From JBBKXR01 sp037969585 (GTDB lineage: Bacteria; Verrucomicrobiota; Verrucomicrobiia; Verrucomicrobiales; DEV007), in the NCBI GenBank assembly GCA_037969585.1, contig JBBKXR010000009.1, positions 1-64,000 of the forward strand: 64,000 nucleotides of DNA, read 5' to 3'. Under the pieces are notes generated by a model that searched no databases, was not told the DNA's origin, and was given only the letters and a program-made list of their open reading frames with translations. This document shows, piece after piece, positions 25,752 to 32,011 of this stretch (positions are counted from its first letter, which is position 1; every line of letters starts with the position of its first letter). The translations under genes and the position numbers were made by a program.

Positions 25752-27376
25752 ACTTGATGAAAAGTATTGTAGGGCAAGCGCTCCGCTTGCCGACATTGGA
25801 CAGGTCAAGTTTGAGTTGGCGGGCGGAGCGCCCGCCCTACAATCGTCACTTGTTCAAGTGGGCGCTTTTCGGCCTTTTGACGTTGATGGCGATTGGTCAA
25901 TCTTCGGTTAGAGCTGACGAGATCACTGATCGCGAGGCAGAATTTTATCAACTGACGCCTTTTCCTCTTCCCGCCGACTTCAAGCTCGAAGCAAGCGGAT
26001 TAGCGACTCTGCCCGATGGGCGCCTCGCGGTCGCGATCCGCAAGGGCGAGGTGTGGATTCTGGAGAATCCCCTTTTACCAAAGCCGGATGCCAGCGCCGA
26101 CGACTACGTCTGGAAGCGGTTTGCCTCGGGCCTGCACGAGCCACTCGGACTGACTTGGCACGACGGCGCGCTCTACACAACACAGCGCAGCGAAGTGACG
26201 CGACTTGAGGACAATGACAACGACGGCGTTGCCGATGCCTACCTGACCGCTGCAAAGGGCTGGGGAGTCAGCGGCAACTATCACGAGTATGCCTACGGGC
26301 CGGTGTTTGATCCGGAGGGGACGATGTGGATCACGCTCAATATCAACATGGGCAAAGGGCAGGACCTCGGCATAGAAGGAACTTCCAAACATACTCGATG
26401 GCGCGGCTGGTCGATGAACAAGAGTCCGGCGACCGGCGCCAAACTCGAGCCGGTCAGTGCTGGGCTGCGCTCGCCGATGGGCCTCGCGACCAACACTGTC
26501 GGCGATGTGTTCAGCACAGACCAGCAGGGCAATTACTGGGCGACTAATCCGCTCAACCACCTCCGTAAGGGCGTCTTTCACGGACACGCTGATTCTCTGC
26601 GCGACGCTGACCTGCCCGGTTCGCCGGTGAAGGTTCCCGAAGATTTACCGAAGGCGATTCCGGTTCCCGAAGCGATGAAGATCATCCCCGGATACCAGCC
26701 GCCGGCGGTGTGGTTTCCCTACGAAAAAATCGGCATGAGCACGACCGGCATTTTATGCGATACGACCAAAGGTGGATTTGGACCGTTCGAAGATCAGTTG
26801 TTCATTGGCGAGTTCACCATGGCGTTCGTCAGCCGAGTCTTTTTGGAAAAGGTGAACGGCGAATATCAGGGAGCATGTTTCCATTTTCGAAAGGGCATGC
26901 AAACTGCCGTGCTGCAGATGCAGTGGTTGCCCGACGGATCGATGGTCATCGGCGAGTCGAATCGGGGATGGAATTCGCTCGGCGTGCGCAGTTTCGGACT
27001 GGAGCGTCTGATCTGGACCGGCAAGATGCCGTTTGAGATGAAGACGATGGAAGCGCAGTCGGATGGGTTTTTGCTGCGCTTCACCAATGCCGTCGATCCG
27101 AAAACGGCCGGCGACCCCGGTGCTTATAAAATGTCGAGCTACACCTACGAATACCATCAAGCCTACGGCGGTGATGAGATCATGACCGAACCGGTTGCAA
27201 TCGCCCAAGCGGATGTCGCCGCCGATGGCTTGAGCGTGCGTTTGCGTTGTGCGCCGGGAGCATTGCGGGCAGGTTTTGTGCACGAACTTCATGCCGAGGG
27301 TGTTCGCGATTCTGAAGGTAAATCACTGCTTCATTCCGAGGCTTTTTATACGCTCAACGCGATCCCTGCTGAGTAG
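25745..27376 (+). CDS. secreted beta-propeller dehydrogenase-like protein with REP element inside its signal-peptide region
   Basis: The start ATG overlaps the stop of the cytochrome gene (ATGGTAA), arguing for this start and for translational coupling. After MVNLMK the codons for about 26 residues are a complete 78-bp inverted REP pair (25766-25843). Then comes a normal signal peptide (LFKWALFGLLTLMAIGQSSVRA) and a sugar-dehydrogenase-like propeller with no CxxCH. Removing the 78 bp would leave MVNLMK joined to a signal peptide in frame. Alternatively translation starts at TTG 25850. The last codon is followed by a TAG that belongs to a second element. It is probably a periplasmic oxidoreductase passing electrons to the five-heme cytochrome. 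Confidence 0.8.
   Translation: MVNLMKSIVGQALRLPTLDRSSLSWRAERPPYNRHLFKWALFGLLTLMAIGQSSVRADEITDREAEFYQLTPFPLPADFKLEASGLATLPDGRLAVAIRKGEVWILENPLLPKPDASADDYVWKRFASGLHEPLGLTWHDGALYTTQRSEVTRLEDNDNDGVADAYLTAAKGWGVSGNYHEYAYGPVFDPEGTMWITLNINMGKGQDLGIEGTSKHTRWRGWSMNKSPATGAKLEPVSAGLRSPMGLATNTVGDVFSTDQQGNYWATNPLNHLRKGVFHGHADSLRDADLPGSPVKVPEDLPKAIPVPEAMKIIPGYQPPAVWFPYEKIGMSTTGILCDTTKGGFGPFEDQLFIGEFTMAFVSRVFLEKVNGEYQGACFHFRKGMQTAVLQMQWLPDGSMVIGESNRGWNSLGVRSFGLERLIWTGKMPFEMKTMEAQSDGFLLRFTNAVDPKTAGDPGAYKMSSYTYEYHQAYGGDEIMTEPVAIAQADVAADGLSVRLRCAPGALRAGFVHELHAEGVRDSEGKSLLHSEAFYTLNAIPAE
25766..25843. repeat. inverted REP pair (BIME-like), GTAG heads, inside coding sequence
   Basis: The element is 78 bp as three 26-bp parts. 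Left unit: GTAG (25769-25772), then stem GGCAAGCG, loop CTC, stem CGCTTGCC (25773-25791). Right unit on the other strand: CTAC (25837-25840) preceded by GGCGGGCG, GAG, CGCCCGCC (25818-25836). The two 26-nt ends match at 22 of 26 positions, and all four differences are compensated within each stem, so hairpins are conserved while sequence changed. 78 bp equals 26 codons, which keeps the host reading frame. Confidence 0.85.
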
Positions 27377-27473
27377 CTGCGAGCGCAAGCGAGTGGCTGT
27401 CGACCCACGATCCGCATGAGTTCAAAAGCCTCAGGACCGTCCAGCGGGTCCACTCGCTCACGCTCGCAGCTAC
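27373..27473. repeat. inverted REP pair spanning a stop codon and the next start codon
   Basis: GTAG 27373-27376 plus 20 nt to 27396, and the inverted copy 27450-27473; 22 of 24 positions match. Each unit can fold as CTGC-GA-GC, tetraloop, GC-GA-GTGG, with tandem G-A mismatches and a GNRA-type loop. The only two differences turn loop GCAA into GTGA, which keeps the GNRA pattern. The TAG stop of the propeller gene is within the left GTAG, and the ATG of the next gene (27416) lies between the two units. Confidence 0.8.
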
Positions 27474-28510
27474 AGGAATTTCTCGATTCTACCTTCGCTG
27501 ATTCCGGTGGGCGTATGCCGTTTGAGCGGTTCATGGAATTGGCGCTTTCCGACCCCGATTTCGGGTACTACACGCGGCACGTTGCCGATATTGGCGGACG
27601 GAGGGCGGACTTCGCAACTGCTGCCACGATGTCGCCGGTGCTCGGTCAGGCGATCGCCGAGTGGCTGAAGCGTGAGAGAGATTTTTACGGATGGGAGAAG
27701 GAGTGGCACGTCATCGAAGTCGGCGGCGGTGATGGCAGTCTGGCGCGTGCTGTTCTCGATGCACTCGGCTGGCGTTTGCGCCGACGAGTGAGGTATCACA
27801 TGGTCGACATCTCGCCGCAGTTGGAGGCGCTGCAGCGAGAGAATTTGAAGCGCTATGCCAAGCGGATCGTATGGCATAGGGAGGTCGCGCCAGCGGTGGA
27901 GGCTGCCGGGGGTTCGGCTTTGATTTTCTCCAACGAACTGGTCGATGCGTTTCCGGTGCGGTGGTTGCGCTGGAATGCGACGCGCGGTCGGGCGGATGAG
28001 ATTTTTGTCGAATATGAGCCCGAGCGAGGTTTGCGCGAAAGCTTCGTCGCGACTGACGATGCTTTACCGGAGGGCATCACTTTTGCCGATGGTCAGCGCT
28101 ACGAAATCCACGACCCATACCGTCGCTGGTTGGAATCGTGGTCGCCAATTTTGAGTTCCGGTAGTCTGCTGACCGTCGACTACGGCGATACCGACATGGC
28201 ACAAATTTACGCGCGGCGACCCATGGGCACGCTACGTGGCTACCATCGGCATCAACGTTGTGAGGGGGCGATGATCTATCGATGGTTCGGTCGACAGGAT
28301 CTGACCTGCGACGTCAATTTTTCCGATCTGTGCCGGTGGGGCGATGAGATTGGATGGCGGACCGAAATGATGGAGACGCAGGCCGAGTTCTTTCGCGGGC
28401 AGTTGGATCCAAAGTCGTTCGAGAAATCGCGGGCTACGGCCTTTTTACTCGATACCGAGGGGGCCGGTGGAGCGTTTAAAGTGTTACACCAGCGGAAACG
28501 CCGAGCCTGA
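27416..28510 (+). CDS. MidA/NDUFAF7-family SAM-dependent methyltransferase
   Basis: This COG1565 protein has 364 residues. After an N-terminal extension, the family begins with RMPFERFMELALSDPDFGYYTR, then the SAM-binding VIEVGGGDGSLARA and the acidic strand VDISPQL. NDUFAF7, the mitochondrial member, dimethylates an arginine of complex I; bacterial targets are not established. Codons about 12-20 (around GSTRSRSQ) are the right half of a REP element, so the first 18 residues are probably not ancestral. No alternative ATG is seen before the conserved part. Confidence 0.82.
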   Translation: MSSKASGPSSGSTRSRSQLQEFLDSTFADSGGRMPFERFMELALSDPDFGYYTRHVADIGGRRADFATAATMSPVLGQAIAEWLKRERDFYGWEKEWHVIEVGGGDGSLARAVLDALGWRLRRRVRYHMVDISPQLEALQRENLKRYAKRIVWHREVAPAVEAAGGSALIFSNELVDAFPVRWLRWNATRGRADEIFVEYEPERGLRESFVATDDALPEGITFADGQRYEIHDPYRRWLESWSPILSSGSLLTVDYGDTDMAQIYARRPMGTLRGYHRHQRCEGAMIYRWFGRQDLTCDVNFSDLCRWGDEIGWRTEMMETQAEFFRGQLDPKSFEKSRATAFLLDTEGAGGAFKVLHQRKRRA

Positions 28511-28565
28511 GTTTTTCGCTTGTGGCGGTGTGCTTGGCACTCATGGTATGCTGCCTTGTCGCCGT

Positions 28566-29291
28566 ATGGATTCGTCATCAAAAGAAACTCGCAACATGCC
28601 CCTGCCGGGTGATCGTCATCACGAGCCGAGCTCGGGGTCGCACACGGTGGGCACTGCACCGTTGATGGGCCTGGCGGTAGTCAGTCTGGTGCTTGGTATT
28701 CTTTCGTTGATGTCGGCTTTACTGGTAGTGCCGGCGCTGTGCGCAATCATCACCGGGCACTTGGCGATGCATAAAATTCGTCACGCCGGTCGGGAGCTCG
28801 GCGGCCATCGTCTAGCGCTGACTGGCATGATCATGGGCTACGTCAGTGTTATGATGTTTTCGCTGATTCTCGTCTCGGGGATCCTGTTGTGGCCGAAATT
28901 CGGACCTGACGTGAAAGATTTTTGGGACGAAGGAAAGCAAGTGTTAGAAGAGCAGAAACTCGCCAAGCCAATGCGCGACGCTTCCGAACTCTACCTGTTG
29001 TGCGAGCGCTACGCGCGCGATCACAACGATGCCTACCCAAAGACTTGGCAGGACCTGGAGAAGGGCTATAGCAACGCGGTCGATCTGAAAAGATGGTTGA
29101 GCAGCGCCCACACCAATGACCCGGAGTTTTACCCAGCTTTCGATCTGGTGCCACACGAACGGCCGGTGTTTGAATCGGCAAAGAATCGCGTCGCGGTCAT
29201 CCAGGGACGTGCGCCAGCGAACGTCGCTCAAGTGGTCGTGGTATTTGCCGATGGCCACTCCGAGCCGATGCCGAATCCGGCACATGAGTGA
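28566..29291 (+). CDS. DUF4190 membrane protein with pseudopilin-like C-terminal region
   Basis: From ATG 28566 (start uncertain; 28548 and 28596 are also possible) the 241-residue protein has a DUF4190 module: two helices, LAVVSLVLGILSLMSALLVV and LALTGMIMGYVSVMMFSLI, linked by GHLAMHKIRHAG. The extracytoplasmic part ends in VVVVFADGHSEPM, the DG-type ending found in the pseudopilin-like proteins of PVC bacteria. It also has an alpha segment with LYLLCERYARDHNDAYP, as in those proteins. Function unknown. It overlaps nothing and lies between the methyltransferase and lysA on the same strand. Confidence 0.7.
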   Translation: MDSSSKETRNMPLPGDRHHEPSSGSHTVGTAPLMGLAVVSLVLGILSLMSALLVVPALCAIITGHLAMHKIRHAGRELGGHRLALTGMIMGYVSVMMFSLILVSGILLWPKFGPDVKDFWDEGKQVLEEQKLAKPMRDASELYLLCERYARDHNDAYPKTWQDLEKGYSNAVDLKRWLSSAHTNDPEFYPAFDLVPHERPVFESAKNRVAVIQGRAPANVAQVVVVFADGHSEPMPNPAHE

Positions 29292-29352
29292 AGTGACGCG
29301 AAGTGATTGAAAATTGCTGAACGCTGGCTATCTTGCCGCCCCGCAATTTTTC

Positions 29353-30651
29353 ATGCACTCCTTTCATTACCAAAACGGATCGCTGCACTGCGAAGGTGTC
29401 GATCTCGAAACCCTCGCTGAACAGCACGGAACGCCACTCTACGTCTACAGTCAGGCGACGATCGTTGATCACTTCACGCGCCTCGATGCCGCGATGAGTG
29501 ATCTCGATCACCTGATCTGTTACGCGACTAAGGCAAATTCTAATCTGGCAGTGCTCAACCTGCTGGCGAAGCGTGGCTCTGGATTCGACATCGTTTCCGG
29601 CGGCGAATTGCAGCGCGTTGTGGCCGCAGGCGGTGATGCATCGAAATGCACCTTTGCAGGGGTCGGCAAGACTCGACAGGAAATCCGCGAGGCCATGGAG
29701 GCGGGTATCTACTGTTTCAATGCAGAATCGGAAGCCGAACTGCATTGTATCAGCGAAGTGGCGGTCGAACTCGGCAAAACGGCGCCGGTTGCGCTGCGTG
29801 TCAATCCGAACGTCGACGCCAAAACGCACAAATACATTTCCACCGGCAAGAGTGAGAACAAGTTCGGTATCGATTTCTCGATCATTCGTGAAGCCTACGA
29901 GCGGGCATCGAAGTTACCGAATTTGAAAATTCGCGGACTGCAGATGCACATCGGTTCTCAACTGACTTCGGTTTCGCCGTTTGTCGAAGCTGTCGAAAAG
30001 ATCGCGCCGTTGGTCGAAGAGTTGAAATCGCTCTACGACATCGAATTTTTCAGCATCGGTGGTGGCATTGGTATCGTTTACAAGGACTCGTTGGCCAGTG
30101 GTGATGCGACCTGGTGGGGTGATCGTGACGAAGCGGAGAAGCCGTTGACGGTCGAAGAATATGCCGAGCAACTGGTGCCGCTGCTCAAACCGCTGGGGCT
30201 TCGCATCATTCTCGAGCCTGGCCGTTTCATGGTCGGCAATGCTGGCGTCCTGCTGACGCAGGTGAACTACGAAAAACGTGGTTCGGCAAAAATTTTCAAG
30301 ATCATCGATGCCGGCATGAATGATCTGATTCGTCCCGCACTCTACGAAGGGCATCACGACATCGTTCCGGTCAAACAACCGAAGGCCGATGCCAAAGTTG
30401 AAAGCGTTGACATCGTTGGTCCGGTCTGCGAGAGCGGTGACTTTTTTGCTCAGAACCGTGACCTTCCCGAAGTCGCCGAGGGTGAACGCATCGCTGTGCT
30501 CAGCGCCGGTGCTTACGGTTTCGTGATGGCGTCGAATTACAACTCGCGACCGTTTCCGGCAGAGATCCTCGTCGACGGAGAAACGGCTCACGTCATTCGC
30601 ACCCGCCAGACATTTGACGACCTGATCGCCGGCGAAGTGATCCCGGGTTGA
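29353..30651 (+). CDS. lysA: diaminopimelate decarboxylase
   Basis: LysA decarboxylates meso-diaminopimelate to L-lysine with PLP. ATG 29353 gives MHSFHYQNGSLHCEGV, the usual family beginning; TTG 29314 in frame is less likely. The PLP lysine is Lys60 in CYATKANSN. GGGIGIVY binds the PLP phosphate, EPGRFMVGNAG follows, and CESGDFF carries the intersubunit cysteine. Length is 432 residues, normal. The stop is within a short hairpin. Its presence indicates the DAP route to lysine and peptidoglycan. Confidence 0.96.
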   Translation: MHSFHYQNGSLHCEGVDLETLAEQHGTPLYVYSQATIVDHFTRLDAAMSDLDHLICYATKANSNLAVLNLLAKRGSGFDIVSGGELQRVVAAGGDASKCTFAGVGKTRQEIREAMEAGIYCFNAESEAELHCISEVAVELGKTAPVALRVNPNVDAKTHKYISTGKSENKFGIDFSIIREAYERASKLPNLKIRGLQMHIGSQLTSVSPFVEAVEKIAPLVEELKSLYDIEFFSIGGGIGIVYKDSLASGDATWWGDRDEAEKPLTVEEYAEQLVPLLKPLGLRIILEPGRFMVGNAGVLLTQVNYEKRGSAKIFKIIDAGMNDLIRPALYEGHHDIVPVKQPKADAKVESVDIVGPVCESGDFFAQNRDLPEVAEGERIAVLSAGAYGFVMASNYNSRPFPAEILVDGETAHVIRTRQTFDDLIAGEVIPG

Positions 30652-30660
30652 GAAAACCCG
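30644..30660 (+). terminator. hairpin at the end of lysA
   Basis: CGGGTT (30644-30649), loop GAGAA, AACCCG (30655-30660) form a 6-bp GC-rich stem overlapping the TGA. No T-run follows, so termination is uncertain. It lies between convergent lysA and the rhodanese gene. Confidence 0.4.
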
Positions 30661-30670
30661 CGGAACGCGG

Positions 30671-31267
30671 TCAACGTTGATTCAGACTGGTAGCGGCTTC
30701 GACAGCGTCTGCGCCCTCTAACTGATGAGCGGGCTCAAGTAGCCGACCCCAGGTTTTGTTATAGGGATGAACCTGGGTGGTGGGCTCGCCATCAGGAGTC
30801 TCCAGTGGACGATCTTCGTTGGCCCATTGAAAAATGCTGCCGAGGACATTCTTCACCGGAATGGGAATTGAGCCATCTTCTTCGATTTCCTCCGCCAGCT
30901 CCGCTGACCGATACCCGATCGAGCAGTAGGTGATAATACTGCTCGGCGCCTCCTTCAGCGCCGCGATCGCCCGGGCGATTGCCGATGGTTCCTGCAGATT
31001 GATTGCGCCGGGAATGCGGCTGACCGCGTATTCGTCCGGTTCGCGGGCATCGATCAGTAGCACCTTTTCGCGATGGGCGTCGAGCAAGCTGGCCAGCGTG
31101 TCGGTCGAAATGTGATCGACGCCTTTGAACTCCTTCTGAATGTGCTCGGAGGCCGAGTCGAGGCTCCGCATCCAGCGCAGCTTGCCGTAGGTGAAATGGC
31201 TGATACCGAGCAGGACAAAACTGACGCCGAAGATGACGATCATCCAAGTGATGGCGCGGGGGAGCAT
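30671..31267 (-). CDS. membrane-anchored rhodanese-domain protein
   Basis: The protein has 198 residues: an N-terminal helix (about 6-25), then a single rhodanese domain with DAREPDEYAVSRIPGAINL and the active-site loop CSIGYR (Cys115). The six-residue loop is the size for sulfur, not phosphate, substrates. The C-terminal 50 residues (after the rhodanese core) have TTQVHPYNKTWGRLL and may be a small extra module. It is downstream of lspA on the same strand across a 73-bp gap that is largely a REP-like pair. Substrate unknown. Confidence 0.82.
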   Translation of the reverse strand: MLPRAITWMIVIFGVSFVLLGISHFTYGKLRWMRSLDSASEHIQKEFKGVDHISTDTLASLLDAHREKVLLIDAREPDEYAVSRIPGAINLQEPSAIARAIAALKEAPSSIITYCSIGYRSAELAEEIEEDGSIPIPVKNVLGSIFQWANEDRPLETPDGEPTTQVHPYNKTWGRLLEPAHQLEGADAVEAATSLNQR

Positions 31268-31289
31268 ACGCTAAGCTTACCGGATTGGT

Positions 31290-31344
31290 GTAGGGGCTGC
31301 AACTCTGCCAACGGCGAGTCGCTGAATTGGGTAATCCAGCCTAC
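31290..31344. repeat. GTAG-headed inverted hairpin pair; supplies the lspA stop
   Basis: Minus-strand unit: GTAG (31344-31341), then stem GCTGGATT, loop ACCC, stem AATTCAGC (31340-31321), 8 bp with one G-T wobble. Plus-strand unit: GTAG (31290-31293), then GGGCTGCA and a hairpin ACTC-T-GCC, AAC, GGC-GAGT (31302-31319) with a bulged T. The two heads face outward, as in a BIME. The TAG stop of lspA is in the minus-strand GTAG. Confidence 0.65.
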
Positions 31345-31901
31345 TTTTTCTCCACCGTTGCTTTCTGCGCTTCGGCATCAGGCTCGCCCTTCAGTGCGCC
31401 GATAATGAGCAGGAAGGCGGCGACGCAGATGCAGGAATCGGCGACGTTAAAGGACGGAAAGTGGCCGCCGCTTTGCGGAAAGAGTTTGATGTAGCCGGGC
31501 AGGATGAAGTCGAGAAAGTCGACCACGTAGCCGCGCCCGGGGAGCATGCGGTCGATTAGGTTGCCGAGAATTCCGGGTAGCAGAAGGGCGACGGCGAGTT
31601 TGGAACCCAGGGTGGGGAAGGCATTTTTCCGCCACAGCCAAAGGATCAGGCCGATGGCAAAACAGGCGACGATGGGGAAGATGATCTTGGCGGCGTTGGT
31701 GCCGTTGCCGATGCCCCAGGCCATGCCAGTGTTGTGAACGCGGACGATGTTGAAGAAGCCGGGGATAACTTCGATCTGATGGTACTTTTCAACGTCGTAG
31801 GTGGCGGGTTTTGACGGGTCGTTGAAATTGTCGACGATCCACCACTTGGTGACTTGATCGAGGATCAGCAGTGGCAGACTGAGGATGAGAAAGAGTTTCA
31901 T
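31341..31901 (-). CDS. lspA: lipoprotein signal peptidase (signal peptidase II)
   Basis: LspA cleaves signal peptides of diacylglyceryl-modified prolipoproteins in the inner membrane. The 186 residues have four hydrophobic helices. Conserved positions are LDQVTKWW, HNTGMAWG, GILGNLIDR, VVDFLDF and FNVADSCI; the catalytic Asp pair is in the last motifs. HNTGMAWG replaces the usual NxGAAFG, a mild variant. It is downstream of ileS on the same strand, the classical ileS-lspA order, but separated from it by 106 bp that are mostly a REP-like element. The terminal EAQKATVEKK is a short charged tail. Confidence 0.93.
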   Translation of the reverse strand: MKLFLILSLPLLILDQVTKWWIVDNFNDPSKPATYDVEKYHQIEVIPGFFNIVRVHNTGMAWGIGNGTNAAKIIFPIVACFAIGLILWLWRKNAFPTLGSKLAVALLLPGILGNLIDRMLPGRGYVVDFLDFILPGYIKLFPQSGGHFPSFNVADSCICVAAFLLIIGALKGEPDAEAQKATVEKK

Positions 31902-31930
31902 CGGTATAATGATAAATCGTGGCGATCGAG

Positions 31931-32011
31931 GTAGCGGATTTCGTCAGAATCTCATGGGGGAAGGAGGTCGCGCTACCAACGCACTGGTGAAATTTTTACA
32001 AATTCCGCTAC
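31931..32011. repeat. GTAG-headed REP cluster between ileS and lspA; supplies the ileS stop
   Basis: Plus-strand unit at 31931: GTAGCG then GATTT-CGTCA-GAATC hairpin. Minus-strand unit from 32011: GTAGC then GGAATTT-GTAA-AAATTTC, a 7-bp stem with one G-T pair. The two match at 18 of 23 positions. A third head, CGCTAC at 31971-31976, is inverted to the first. The ileS TAG stop (32010-32008) is part of the minus-strand GTAG. Confidence 0.65.
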
